Source: Trileptium ribeirensis
Taxonomy: Eukaryota; Nematoda; Enoplea; Enoplida; Thoracostomopsidae
Direction of reading: 5' to 3'
Length of the DNA stretch: 64,000 nucleotides
Assembly (NCBI GenBank): GCA_030248225.1
Contig: JASANE010029140.1
Span: 1 to 64,000 of the forward strand
Positions 37,204 to 51,000 of this stretch are shown piece by piece. Both the position numbers and the translations under genes were made by a program. The first letter of the stretch is position 1. Each line of letters opens with the position of its first letter. The notes below the pieces were generated by a model. That model was given only the letters and a program-made list of their open reading frames with translations. It was not told where the DNA came from and did no database searches.

Positions 37204-38323
37204 CATACATGCCGACGGTCGGTCATGCCAGGGGGGGTAGAGGCCCCCACGGGGGGGGGAGGTCGCGGCCATCCCAGAGGGGGGGGTAACCCCCCCTGGC
37301 CGGCCAAATTTGACTAGGGGGGTCGATCTCGTGAGGACCTTTTTTTTTGGTCCTCGCAGCCGTTAATACTATTCTTAACCCTATATGAGATGGAAATGGA
37401 GGATATAAAAAAGTCTGTTTTCATCGTTACGTGGTTTACTAAAAAGGAAATTGTCCAGCCTTCCACATTCCTTGATTGCAGCAGCCACGTTTCACAAAAC
37501 TGTTACCGACCATATTCATTCGTTTGTTAAAACGGCTTCGTCTTAAAACCATTTAATTTAGCCGTGTGCATTTGTGTGGTTTTCACTTGTACCGATGAAG
37601 AAAGACTAAATATACACGTTTATATTTAGTCTTAAACGATTTATCCACAGAACTACTTTACTTTTAGCGACCAAATCCAATCTAAAAGAATGCCAAAAGA
37701 TTGATAAATCATCCCCTGTGACTTTTACTTTAGATTTGGTGGGTTTGGTGGATACTAATTCTGCTGCAATTTTAAATCTTTTAAATTTAAGCTTTAAAAG
37801 CGAGAAAAGAAGAGAAGAAGAAAAATTGAGCAATTTCATGTGGTATGGGTCTGTGGCATAAGAAAGCTCGCCCGTGGCTTTTGTCTGCTGAGCTATCGGG
37901 TGCGACTCTTACGGCGATGGAGTGTTCCAGTGCTATTTTAGTGCTGAGTTCGTGGTTAATCCATTCAATGTCTAAATCTAGTTAGTATATAAATAAGTAT
38001 TTCGGTTAACTTTTATTTCAGGGAATGACGTCGTCAACAAAAAGCTTTCCACAAATTTATGCTGCATATGCACCACTAGCAACAAGCAGGCACAATTTGC
38101 GCAAGGTTTTGCACTAAGGTCAAGCTTTAAAACTCGGACAGCGGTCAAGTCACCCTCAGGGCAGGGGGTGCTGCGCACCCCCAAGGGGGGTAAAACCAGC
38201 CGGGCCTTTCGGCCCGGGGGGGGTTGCTGCGCAACCCCGGGGGGGGGGGGTTTCGGCCTCGGGGGGGAGGGGGCCGGACCTCAGGGGGGGGGGGACCCCC
38301 CCCCCCCCCTGTCGGCATGTATG
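37204..38323. mobile_element. TIR element with extreme G/C runs, 1120 bp, 8-bp duplication GATTAAGT
   Basis: It begins CATACATGCCGAC and ends GTCGGCATGTATG, a perfect 13-bp inverted repeat. GATTAAGT lies at 37196-37203 and 38324-38331. Both subterminal regions hold runs of 7-13 G or C (37230-37320 and 38155-38310). The interior at 37606-37839 has a short minus-strand frame without a domain. Eight-bp duplications with CA-starting ends fit hAT or P-type elements; the family is not determined. Confidence 0.88.
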
Positions 38324-38683
38324 GATTAAGTGCACATAGAAACGTAAACATGACAGAAGGTATACACTACATTCCGACACACGACAAATTCACAAACATA
38401 TGTATACACACATCGCATAGAAATAAACATATACAACACATATAATTTTGTATATGCACCCACAATCAACAAACCAGGCACATAATAAACAATAATTGCC
38501 TGACACAGATGATAAACAACAAACACGAAGGTGAACCAGCTGAACGTCCCCACAGCGATGTTGCGCATGGGCTAGATTTCTTCAAGGCCAGGTTTGGATT
38601 TCCAAAAATAGAAATTCATGAACTCGGATAAAAATCATTTTTATCTAAACATGGTAGGGCAAACTACGTCACAATCATATGGG

Positions 38684-39095
38684 TACGTAGGTAAGACATA
38701 GTACGCATAGCACTAAGATTATCAGCAAGACAATGCAAATTGCGATATATAATATTTGATTTTGATATATAGTATAGGTCCCTCCGCGGCGAAGGCTCCT
38801 GAAAAATTTTGCTATAGCAGGTAAAAAATGGAGGGAAATTGGAAAAAATCTAGGGGAAATTTTCACCAATTTAGAGTCCCAAAAATATTTAAATAATTTA
38901 TCCCTCAATGCGACTTCTGCCTTCAACTCTTACCGGTGGGAATTCCAGTGGCAAATAATCTCTCCAGCTCCGAGAACCCCACTAACCTGCCCCCGGGATT
39001 TCGGACTTTGCTCATATATTTGTATTTCCCTTTTAGGGATATCGACCTCTGCAATAGAAACCTGTGATATTTATCTTTCAAGGGCTTCAGTATAT
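38684..39095. other. Spacer between the inverted-repeat element and the giant retroelement
   Basis: AT-rich with no recognisable gene. The giant element's left target duplication would end at 39095, but its right flank is outside the window. Confidence 0.5.
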
Positions 39096-41521
39096 TGTAA
39101 CAGCCCGAGTTTTTATACCAAATTCTAAATATTCGAAACCAGTCCAAAAAAGGGCTCAAAATTTAACAGATAAAGGGTGATCGGATACCGGTGGAGCGTG
39201 ATCCATGGGTTTATCGATGCATTATCTATAATAATTGTATTGAATAAAATAAATACTTTACTTGCGTGTGTTATAATTGTATAATCACGCTCCACCAGCC
39301 CGAGGTGCGCGGGGTGATTTCGCACCAAAATTGAATCAAATGTCTACTACGGAGGTATCCGATCGATCCCAGGATGCTTAAATTATGAATAAAATGCATA
39401 TATTATTGTATAAGTGATTGGTATGGGCATTGGAAATCGGCACGGTTGCGTAGTCGGATCGGCTGGGGACAAGGGGGAGACACTTCGCGTTTTATCACAA
39501 TCCGACTTAACAAATTTTGCTAATTAGGCGCCCCAAGGTCGATTCCGGCGCGCCTCCCTAACCAAAGGATATATATTGCATTTATATAGTTGTTGCTAAG
39601 GTGTGCAGTGGAAGTTGCGTATGCTCTGTGTGTCAGGATGGACCGAGGTAAAACGCAGGATCCTTATCAAAGTTCGAAAGGGGGTTTTCTTTTAAATTCG
39701 GATCTCGGGGACCTATCCTGACACACAGGGAAGCGAAGAATTATTGTGCACATATAAATACTTCATGGTACCGTGAATAGTGTTTCAAGTTTTAGGGAGT
39801 GCTATGAAAATGCGACCAAATGACTAAACTCAACTTAAAAAGGGGTACTTTATGATTTTGGAAATTTTGGGATATTTTCAATGTTTAGGTAAAAGGGGGG
39901 TGATAACATCCTGGTAAGGCACCTATAAGGTTTTAAAATTTCTCGTTCGGGTCAACTTACTCCCCACCCGTAAGTACTTATGGACCCACAATCCCGTGTT
40001 TAAACTCTCAAACTTTCGGGCCCTAAATCACCACATCCTAAACCAAAACTTCCTGGTTTTTTAAGCTCTGTACCTTAAATGGGTCCTATACCAACTGTCC
40101 CACTGAAAACCGGGGCCACCCGCTCCAACGGAACTTCACGGGACCCCCATAACTCAGGTGGGACCCAAAATTTCCCTATCGTGCACGCATTTAACTGCCT
40201 CTAACGGGCCATCTAAGGGAATTACACTAAATTAAAGAGTCTCTTGAATAGGCGACCAGCCAGGGCATGAATATGATCCCGCCCCCGGCCGCCTACTATT
40301 TCCCGTTCCTGAAATATGAATAAAAATAACAAAAATATTAACATATAAAAAGGCGTCTGTGAAGGCCGCACCCCGATAAAATTCACAAAACTCGCAAAAA
40401 TTTGATTAAAGTAAGCTAGCCCGCGTTTCGACTGGTTCCCCACTCCTCGGACGTCTTCTTCTGTTCACAGATCCGAGGATTGTTTAAAATTCATATTCTG
40501 ACACCCCTGGTATGGAGTAAAAAATTTCCGTGCTAGAGCTAATAGGAAGGGCTAAACGATTCTTAGGCAACGATAATAAGCGGGCTTCATCCTGGACGAA
40601 ATGATAGTGACCAAACTTCTAGCGTATAGGTTAAAAAAATTTTTTTCATAATGTGAGTAGACCGGTCAAGGTCTGTTTCGAAAGGTGCAGTAAAATTTTT
40701 GAGGGGTACAGAGAACGACACGAAGGACGTAGCCGTTTGCATCCACAGGCGACACGGGTTGTCCCCAGTTGTTTGAAATCGGGCTTCAGCGTCGAATCCT
40801 CATTCGTTCGCTGGTTCTTTTTCTGGTTAAATCCGGATGCAAGCGACTGCGGACCCGCGCTGACAAAATTTTAGAAGGATCATTAGTTGAGCACAGAACA
40901 AAACAGGGACTGGAGTTGGCGGCAAGCAAGGTTGCATTAGAAAGTTTGGGTGGAACGTGGTTTTTCTAACCGTGCAACTACGGGGAAAGTCCACGTTGGC
41001 ACCCATTCCCGGAGCCCTCCGGGAGCGATTTCAAATTATCCAGGATCGTTCGTAGGCCGCTCCAGTCCCTGTCGCAACGGCATTAAAGGATGTGGGCTGT
41101 CTGGTCCTAGTTTTCATCAAGAGTTTCGTTGCCTAAGGAGAAAATTTATGGTGGTTCGATTGAACGGTCCGTATTTAAAGAGGGGGGTGTTTGGAGCCCC
41201 GGGTAATGGTGTCAATTCGAATTAATCGGCTAGCGACTGGGGATACCGTTTTCAAAATGAATATAATATGCTTAACGGGATACCTTGCAGGGTACCCGAA
41301 TTGCAGGTTTTCATCATAAATGTTGTACATGATTGTTGTGCGCCCCGATTGGGGTGATATTCATATTCGTGGAGTGTGCAAAATGTAAAATGTGGTTCAA
41401 ATAGTAAATCAGTTGAACCGTGGTTAATTTTCCGAAGCAGCTCGCAACATTTTGTCAATGAATCAGGTTCCTTAGAAAATTTCAGCTCCACAGGCAGTCA
41501 GGCAATGAGTTCAGTAAGTAA
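39096..41521 (+). repeat. 5' LTR (minimum extent; true right border unknown)
   Basis: It matches the 3' LTR from its first base to the window end. Divergence is low over the first 1.25 kb (to about 40350) and clearly higher after about 40490. It lacks the block at 62229-62834 that carries the TATA promoter in the 3' copy. The LTR may extend further, for instance past the AATAAA near 42365, because the 3' copy cannot be compared beyond 64000. Confidence 0.88.
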
Positions 41522-44040
41522 AGTCGGTGCAGTAAGAGAATCGAGAGCAACCAATGTTGTCCCTTTCATCAGCTTAGTATCGCTGGCACGAGCATCACGC
41601 AACCCTTCGCTTAAAGGCCAAACCTACGCCCCTTCGGTGCATCCGCATAGCACTAATGCGCATCAGAACTATCAAGAATTTCTCTCTGCCGCAACTTTTC
41701 CCACCAACCCAGCGCGTCGTATAGTGTGTTCCTTAGCTTTGCCTGCATGAGCATCAGAGCCGGACACCCCCACATCGCAATACTGGAACTCACACTAATC
41801 CTTAGGTCCAAGTCTTGATTACAAGGGACTGGGGCCCTCGCCTCAGTGCCCTGGTGTTCTTGGCTACTAGGTAAAGCCTGCTAGGACTAGAATAAGCAAT
41901 ATCATAAGGAGTCACGACCAAAGCCGGACCGCTATTGGGATCATGACCGTACCATCCACTAGTCTTTAGATGAGGGATCTACATTCTAGCGCGGCAAATG
42001 GGGGAACCTTACTCAGGCTTTACTAGGACCAGAGGACCCCGCTTAGGGGATTAAGTGGAATATGAGGGAAAGGCGAGTCAGCCTTATTACCTGTGAGCAG
42101 GCTTAGGGGTTGACTCTCCCTCGGGGGACCTCATACCATTAGACACGTGGGCCATTATAGGGGCCAGGCCGAACACCCTGGTTAACCCGCCGGCAGCCTG
42201 CTAAGCTAAGCGGTTCCCTTAGGTCATCGCGTAGATCACCGGGGAGTCGTGGAAGCCGGGGTTGTCCGGGCACCACAACAGAGTAAACCGTGGTGCAGCT
42301 GGGATCCCTTAGGGCCAGAACTGGTCCTAGTACATAAATAAGTGGGGGCTACGCCGTGAGGCGTCAATAAATTTTTAGGATAGGATAGATATCATGCTCT
42401 TTCTTCAAAACCGCTAGTTCCTGGACCTCTCGCACCCCATTAGCGTCTCCTCACCTGGCCTTCGAAATCTTAAAAGCTAAAATGTCGGATCATAACAAAT
42501 TGTGACACCCGTGAGGTTAATGCGTTTGTTCCCGTGTTATTGTCGTCATATTTATGTTATATAACGTTACGGTATCAGTGTTGTGACTAGGTATCTGATA
42601 GAGGCGATAGGCTCATGCGTTCCAAAGGTCGGCGTCATCGGACGGTGTCCCGCTGAACTGGATATAACGCTGCGTATCGCAGGTTGCGCTATCCGGATGA
42701 TGTGAGCTGAATTGGGATCTAAAATGTGAAATGATCTTGAAGACACGTGCCAGGCAACGAAGTAGCGCCCGTTTGGCCGATAGGATGCATTTTGGGTGGC
42801 CTTGCTTTAAGGTGTGTGTTAAAGTTAGCTGGTGTTGTATTTTAGGATAAAGACGATTACGCGTGTTGTTGCCGAACATCATAATTGAAAGTGCCCTAAT
42901 TTATATAAATAATTATCTTAATAGCACTGCTGATATTATATTCGTCTGCTAAGGCGGTCTTTGTCGATACTATAGTTGGACACTTCCGTGTTTCTGCATC
43001 GGACTATTAATTGGAAAAGACTCTGTTATCCTGCCGCGTGCATCTATTCGGTCGAATTTTATCCATTATTGCGTGGTCGTGGACATTTTGTTCTCAATCG
43101 GCAGTACTTTAGCAGCTAAAACTGTCGTCATCGACGAGCGTGTGTGCTCTTCAGGGTCAACGTATTCGACAATTCCGTGAAAGCACACCTGGACAATAAA
43201 TCGGTCAACCGATATCGTGCCCCACACGAATTCAGCGAACTTCATACACCGCAGCACGGTCGCCTTCCAGCACTACTTGACGGAGAAGCCGCGGGAACGA
43301 AGCCGTAGAGATTCGACGCAAGGAACTGTGACTGCTATTTTGTCAATTAAACCCACGGTCAGTATATGACATTATTGTATGATAGTAATGTATTTTATGT
43401 TTTGCTTTGAGACGGATTACGTAAATGGAAATCTTGCTCTGTGTATGACCAGTTACGATAATTGTTCATGCTAACTAGTTGTAAATTTGGTAAACCAATT
43501 TTATCCTTATGTTATAGTGCTGCACGTACCTTCAAATTGAGACCCAGGTAAACCCGGGCGATCCTATAGTGAAACCTTAACTTTCTACTGACGTGACTGG
43601 TCAGAGTGACCTACTTTGATTTTGGGTAGGATTTCAGCGTGACCTTTCTAGTGACGACAACCTGGATGAGTAAACCAATTGAAATTCGTGGCATAGGTCC
43701 TGTTTTAGAACATAGCTAAGCAGGATTTGTTTGATTTATACAATCTGGTGTAACGAACGAGCAGTGAGTTGCGCGAAAAAATATATCAGTAGTTATACTC
43801 AGATGGTGTAACCGTGGATAACCCGTAAATTGAGGCGTAGCGAAAACTTCACACGTTCAGTCACATACTTAAGGAATAGGCACACAGGTACAGTGAAGTT
43901 TACTGAACAGTAGAATTTCCGCTATAAAGCAAACACATATATTTGATTATACATTTAACATCCGTGCTCAAGTCAGGTTTGAGTTACGGACGCCCAACAG
44001 CTCAAAACAATTAGGGATTATTATTAAATCGGAATTCAAA
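41522..44040 (+). other. Remaining LTR and/or untranslated leader of the giant element
   Basis: About 2.5 kb without a convincing ORF. AATAAA sits near 42365. TGGTGTAAC phrases occur at 43748 and 43804 but do not match a usual tRNA 3' end, so I do not call a primer-binding site. The bases before the gag ATG (TTCAAAATG) give A at -3, a favourable start context. Confidence 0.5.
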
Positions 44041-45070
44041 ATGTCATTACCAGCGAGCGCTAATAGAACGCCGATTAGCGGCACGTCAACAGCAAATGTA
44101 GGAGGTGGCACGGCCACCACGGCTGGTAGTACAAACGGACCCAGCCCCGCTGCCTCAGGCGACCCACTAGTAGCAATCCTACAGCAGCTTATGGAACGGA
44201 CGACCACCACGGCACCAATCATACAGGTGGGCGACATCCCACGGTTCTCAGGAGCTGAGGGACAGGACTTCGAGGCGTGGCTAGCCACCTATGACAACCT
44301 GACGGACGCAAACGGATGGACACTTGAACAGAAACTTATCTGTTTCCCGACTGTATTAAAGGGCGAAGCGCTTAAGATTTACGAAAGTTTCCCGGACTGC
44401 CAGAAACAAACGTACGAAGCCCTTTGTTACAACATGGGTTTCATGTACTCCTCCTCGCAGCGCGACGAAGACGCACTAATTACGCTACGCATGCGCATAC
44501 AGGGCGAACGAGAATCAGTCGCTATGTACGGACTTGACCTCCAAAACTTAGTGGACAAGGCATTCCCGGAGGTCGAAGGCGAACAACGTGACGCGTTACT
44601 ACAAAAGTTTCTGCGACAAGGACTGAGGAAGGAGCTGAAATCCTGCGTAATAGGGAAAACCTATCCATCATTCAAACACATGATGGATAAGCTCAAGTAC
44701 AAGGAGGACGCCATTATAGCGTCCCAAAAGGACATTATCGGAGTACCGGTTCGTAAAAGCAGCCGGTCTAAAACAGTTAATTACATGACACAGGGAGGTG
44801 AAAATAACCAGCTAGTAGACCAAATACGTGAAGCACTCGACGAGAACAAGCGCACCGCAGCCGGCAGCGATGCCACTATTGCACGGCTCATTGATCTACT
44901 AGACAAGCGTACTGAACAACACCAGTTAAACGCAATGATGCAGAATAACGGAGCACCGCAAGTAGGCGCAAATGCAATACCACCAGCAACGCCAGTAGGA
45001 AACCAATGCTTTCGATGTGGTTATCTAGGGCATTTCGCTAGGGAATGCCCGTATTTCCGAATGGACATAT
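44041..45070 (+). other. Gag domain and zinc knuckle (within the polyprotein)
   Basis: Capsid-type helices around residues 60-215 include IPRFSGAEGQDFEAWLATYD, a typical Ty3/gypsy Gag opening, and a conserved RQGLRKELKS segment. The nucleocapsid knuckle CFRCGYLGHFAREC (residues 323-336) has all four metal ligands. Gag assembles the particle and binds RNA. Confidence 0.9.
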
Positions 45071-48000
45071 ATGATCCATTGGAAAACGAATATACACGCT
45101 TAGCCACGCGAGCAGCGCCTAACTACGCGTACGGTGCACCACCGCCACCCGCTATCGAATATGCTAGGCCACCACCACAATACAACAACCGTCCTCGCTA
45201 CCGAATAGTTGAACCCAGAGGTGGAGCACGCTACTCGCGACGTGATGATTGGAACAATACAGTTAATCAGCGGGGATATACTGGTTATGGGCAGCAAAGA
45301 TACTATCGCCCAGAGCCCGTAAATTACAACACGTATGGCAATGGTGGTCAGACTGAATACTATAACAGATCCCGCGGACGCAGTGCGAATGGGTATAACC
45401 AGCGAAACAACGGGTATAACCCAGCATTTGATCGACGCTATACAGCGCCATCCCAACCATTGTCGGCCGAAGCCGCGCCGTTTCGACCGCGCACGCCTAG
45501 TAACGGTTGGAATAACGCGAATCAGTTAGGAGCAGTGCCTCGAAATAGACCCGCGCAGGCACCAATACATAATAACGAACGAGTTGATCGCCGTAACGCC
45601 GGCGTAATGTCAGTGACCAAAGCAGTAGATCCTGAGCTAGCACACCGCTTAGATGTCATGCGACATGAAATGTCCACGCTGGAAGAACGCGCAGGAGCTG
45701 GCTTAGGCACCCGTTCAGCACAAGTTAATTTAATGGTCACTGAAGATGAACCAATGCTAGAAACGAACAGCCCAAATTTCGAAATCAAGCAAGAACATCC
45801 AGATGAAATTGAAGCAGAATCAGGTGTATATCAGGTAAATTCATTGCAAACCAGCAAGGACACATCACGAGAATGGTCACAAGCGATCAGGTCGCGGGGT
45901 GGCATAGAACCAAAGCAAACACATGAAGAAGAAACACTTGCATACGCAGAATACAACTACAGTGAAGTATACAACAATACTGAACTTACACGGCGCTCGG
46001 CTTTGTTGTTTCCAACCCCTGGCGCGCAGGGTGTGACCCGAGACCTTGTGAATACTGGTTGGCCAACCAACTTATTTGTATATCCCGATCGGAAGTCAGC
46101 GCGAGGAGATGAAGAGTACCGAGATACCGAGCAGAGGAGTGAGAGGGGAGGAGGAACCGAGAACCTAATGGAACCAAAGGAACCTAATGATCCTGATGTG
46201 CCGAGTGAGAAATATGGGAGGTGGCCGTTCGGACTTCGGGGGCCGATTAATAGGGCATCCGTGTCAAGCAATGACCCAAACGCTGGCACGTGTAACCCAT
46301 CTCAGGCGGCTGCACATCGGATGGAACCTAAGAACCTAATGGATGGAGAACCTAATGGAATGGAACCTAGAGAGACGCCGTTCGGACTTCGGGGGCCGAT
46401 TAATAGGGGTCGCGTGTTTGGCAATGGCTCTAGCGCCGGCACGGTACAACCTGGGGAAGCGACTTTCAATAGGCTTATTCAAAATTACGTATGTGAAGCG
46501 GAACCAGAAGAACCTGCGGAGGAACTTGTGAACCTAATGGAACCTAATGGACTTGCGGATACTGAGAACCTAATGGAACCTAGCGGATGGAATGGATTAC
46601 CGAGGAACCGAGAACCTAAGGAACTTAATGAACTTAACCTGGCGGATGCATCCAATTTAACTAAACTGACTTCCACCAATTTAGGGCGGCCGTGTGAGGC
46701 CCCTGTAGCGTTTCAACCGACCGGGGAAGACCGTAAAGGACACTGGTCAGGTGCGATGGAGACCTTCGGAACACGGGTCAGTCCGATTGTCCTAACTCCG
46801 TTCAAAATTCGAGAGCGTATGTGTACCCTAGTATCTTTAGAGGCCGGGGAAGACCGTAGAGGACACTGGCCAGGAGAAGGGAGGCGTCGAGCAATGAGCC
46901 GCTGCGATGGCCCGAGCTCCGTTCAAAATTATAATTCATGTGTAGGACCAAATTCGAATAGGGTTCGGTCCCTAAGTGTAGGAGCCGTAGGGCCCGACCG
47001 GGTCGGGAACCGCGGTTATCGTTTGTCGTTGCATAGTAGCTTCAACCGGCAGGTGAGTATGTGTGTGTTTGAGTCAGAGTCGGCTAGGACCGACACCACG
47101 GGAATGTGTGTAGAACCGGGGGTAGAGACTGTGCAGCATGTGAGTGAAACAGGTTTAGGGCTACACGGAGACAGCGCCGAGCCGAGTGCCGAAAACATTA
47201 CAAACCTGGAACATCACGATAATCGAGCTGGAATTTGTGAAATTATGGAACCTAATGACAATGTGGCGGAACCCAATGATACTGACGGAGAACATAGTAA
47301 CCTAAAGGAGAATTATGCCGATAACGAAGGACCAGTAGTAACCAGCGAAAGCTCGAAGATTGTGGTAATAACGCCTATGGTAAACAATATAGCACAGAGA
47401 GCAAATGGGACAGCAAACCAACGACTGGAGAGTAAAACAGAAATTGTAGCATGCCAACTGAGCACAGAAGAAGCCCACGCATTAGAGATTGACTCGACCG
47501 GATCGCCGGTTAATTTGACTACAATAATTGAACGTGCATTAGAATCACCCAAATCATTAAGGAAGGTAGACACTTTTGGGCAAGTTGGCCTGGACACCGC
47601 GATTAACAACACCGACCCAGACTTGGTAGCATTTAAGTACAAATTGGATCACCGGAATGCTCGGACATACAAACAACAGATATTAGACATCATACTGAGG
47701 AAATTACACGCATTAGCCAACACCAGTGAAATAGTAGAACCACTGATTTTGCAAGAATTACCTGAAGAAAAGCGATTACTGCTGCTGGGACCGGATTCAG
47801 AATTTGTACCAGCAGTTAAACCGGAATGTCACGGAAAATTCCCCCATTATATTCTCGCACTACCTAAGCTACGTTTCGGGGAAGATCGGATGCCAGTGAA
47901 AACACTATTCTACCGGAGGGTCATAGCTGTGTCGGAGCGTATATGCCATGCCCACCAGTTGCTTCGGATCCGAGTAGCTGGAACGGCCCGAGTCGACCGA

Positions 48001-51000
48001 CGGCGGGACGCTGCCGTTTTGTCAGGGCTGTTAGGGTTCGCATCTCCGTTCCTACACGCTATGCCTGGAATACACGTTAGCAGTTGCATGCTGAATCACC
48101 TGGAGGGACTCTTGGAGATCGTTGCCCGGGTAATTAATTCAATGAGCATCACGCAAGCAATCACAGAGGTGTATCGATCTCAAGTTCCTATCCTCCAGAC
48201 ATGCATCATGTGCGAGGAAAGACACAATATAAATTTCATGCCTAGAGAAGAATGTGCATTTATCACCTATCACGGCGAATGGGATTACACCGGGAACCTG
48301 TCCGCCGATTATGGAACCATAAGGAGAGACGGGACAGTATCCATTCGACCAAGTAGCACACAAGGATTACACACGGCATATGAACTTATAGCGTATAGGG
48401 AAGCCAACTTAGAGTTTCTAGAAACCATAGTAAGCGCACCGTACCTATTAGACCATTTAGTTACGGAATTTGACGAAACCGGACCTAAGGTTCCGGTGCA
48501 GTCGCTGCATCACATTGTGTACGCTATAATGGCCAACGCTCTTTTTATTGATATCGATAATAAACCCAAGCGCGAGGAACTATTATACTTACGACTACTA
48601 TGGCTGCGCAAGCCCGCTCAAAACATTTGGCAAAATGACCCAATGGACGACATGGACCAACTTCCAAACATGGACCACGACGCGGACATAACATTCATTG
48701 ACGAAGAAGAACTTGAAAGTGAGTTGAGTGCAGTACTCAGTGACGCCAGCGATGACGAATTTGACATGCCAGCAATTGACTCACTTGACCCCGACGACCT
48801 CATCTCTGACCTGAGTTTCTCCGTGGACACTGAAGATGCCAGCAATGGACACGACAATGCTATCGATGGGAGTGACCGAGTATCACCGACCAGGTCGGTA
48901 CGGTCCTCCCCAAACATATTAGGGCCAGCTATGAAAGCTGCGGTCGGATTGCTAAATAAGGGAACTAAAATAATGGGATTGCTAATTGCTCTGCTAATCC
49001 TCCATCAACTAGGGCAAACTCACGCTATTGCTACGCCATTTTCAGATCAGGTCGCACGCTTGGGAGCTATGGTGAATCAACAAGTGGGTACGTTAATCGA
49101 ACCACAAGGTTTAGTAATAACCGCTTCGCAATCAACCTTTTTGCCGATAATTTTAAGGCTATCTCTAGATGGGCTACAACCCAGTCGGCAGGCAACCGGT
49201 ATGGCGTGGTGTGTATACACTCCAAGGGGTAAACCATGTTTGGGGAATTGCTGCCCCAACCCAAATTGTACTACCATGCCGGATTTACAACAGAAAATAC
49301 AGGAACTAGAGAGAGAATTAAGGAGCACATATCAAGGTGTATTAGACACCAGTTACTATATGGCACTAATGCGCGAATATTGCGAAGCGAATTCTCATCT
49401 TTGCGAGGAACCTAAGATTAGAAAGAAGCGATTTCTCGCCGCATTAGCTGGAGCCGCAGGTGTAGTAACAGGATTTTTAGGTGTCGGTGTAGCGTTCACC
49501 AACGCTGTACACCTTAAGGACTTAAATAAACAAGTGCTCGCGTTATCTAAAGAGATGAGGAACACATATAACGTCGCTTACGGTAATTCGCGAGCGATCA
49601 TGAAATTAACGCATGCCAATGAGGAGTTATACTCATTTTTACATCATGAGATGCAGGAAGTAGTCACAATGATCGACCAGGTCAGGTGTCAAGAGCAACG
49701 CTATGTCACTGAGGTTCACCGCGAGCTGGTTAACCACATGTTTCGCACCAGTCTTAAATCATCGGTTGACGCCGTCATGGAAGCCATGATGAGCGGCCAA
49801 CTGTCGCCCAAAGTGGTGGACGCATCCACGCTCAAGAATCTATTCCAAAAGAACTCGCAGATAGCGCAAACCATTTTAATACGCGAACCCGCACTGGCAT
49901 ACCAATTTGGACAAATCTACCCAGTGCACATCGACCTAGGCTCATTCAAGTTTGCCTTCATACTGCGGGTGCCATTAGTCACGTCGGACGACGTCCGACC
50001 CTACTTCCGAATCTACAACGTCGGCTGGAATGTTCCAGAACGCGGTGCTCACATGAAACTACCCTTGCCTGACTACGCTACGCGGATTGAACGCGCACGC
50101 TATGAAGTGCTAAAACTACACGCATGCAACACGCGACCGGGTATTGCCTTTTGCGAAATACACGCCTTAGCAACGGACCATACATCGCGCTGTTTGGACT
50201 GGATTATCATGGGCGAAGACGCTCCAGAGGAGGCTCGCCAACTTTGCAAGAATAGTGCATTGGTCGGGCCAATGGCAAACCATACAGACGTCTACACCAC
50301 GGCACAAGGAGTGCTAATTCGAACCGCTGAACGTAAGGCTGTCGTCTCCAAGAAGAAACATCTTAGTCACGTCACCCGAGGAGAGACGATTAACATCGCT
50401 GACAACGGAGTTTTGTGGCTGTCACACAACAACTATACCCAGCTCGTGGTCGGGCCACTTATGCTGGCTAGCACGCTAGACGCGCAGGAAGTCACCATCC
50501 ATATTGGACCTAACATCACGGTACATGACTTTCCGGACATACCGCTCAAACCAATTGCTTGGAGCTCGTTGGAACACGCCAAAGCGACGAACTTACAAGT
50601 CCAACAAATAGCGGACGAGCAGTTGAAGAAGGTAATTGACTTCCCATACATCACTACCACTGGCGTAGCACCTTATTTATGGATACTCATTGTGCTAGCA
50701 ATTGCCGGAATAGGAGCAGTAATCTACTTTAGAAAGAAAGCGGGATTCTGTCCTAAATGCATAATGGGACGCTTACAGCGTTGGTGGCAACAGCGACCAT
50801 GTGCTCGGGAGGAACTAAGGCGACCCGAATTACACATTAAAACGGACAATGAGTATGGCACCACTAACACGCCTCGACCAACTGTTTCAGCCCCAGCTGC
50901 TTCCACCGAACACCTCGAACTACGTACAATGAGTCCTCGCCGCTCGGCTCGATTAAATGCTACCACCGAGGACGAAAGCGTTGTCCTGGTGGAGCCAACT

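Larger units (their letters stand above)
34941..38683. mobile_element. Large inverted-repeat (foldback-like) element, interrupted in both arms
   Basis: The left arm (34941-36455) and right arm (36855-38683) are imperfect reverse complements. Examples are GGTTTGCCCTACCATGTTTA versus TAAACATGGTAGGGCAAACT at the outer ends, and TTAAAGAGAGAATTTTAC versus GTAAAATTTTCTCTTTAA at the inner ends. A loop of about 400 bp separates them. Insertions at 35394-36221 and 37204-38323 break the arms. No transposase was found. Confidence 0.8.

Noticed and set aside
38145..38445. Pro/Gly-rich ORFs on both strands
   Set aside because: They are translations of G/C homopolymer runs in the subterminal part of the element at 37204-38323.
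40653..41750. ORFs of 66-124 aa in the 5' LTR
   Set aside because: Frames are not kept in the 3' LTR, where indels disrupt them, so they are chance ORFs.
43740..43820. TGGTGTAACG / TGGTGTAACC as a primer-binding site of the giant element
   Set aside because: The following bases do not match the 3' end and T-arm of any tRNA I can recall, and the LTR border there is not established.
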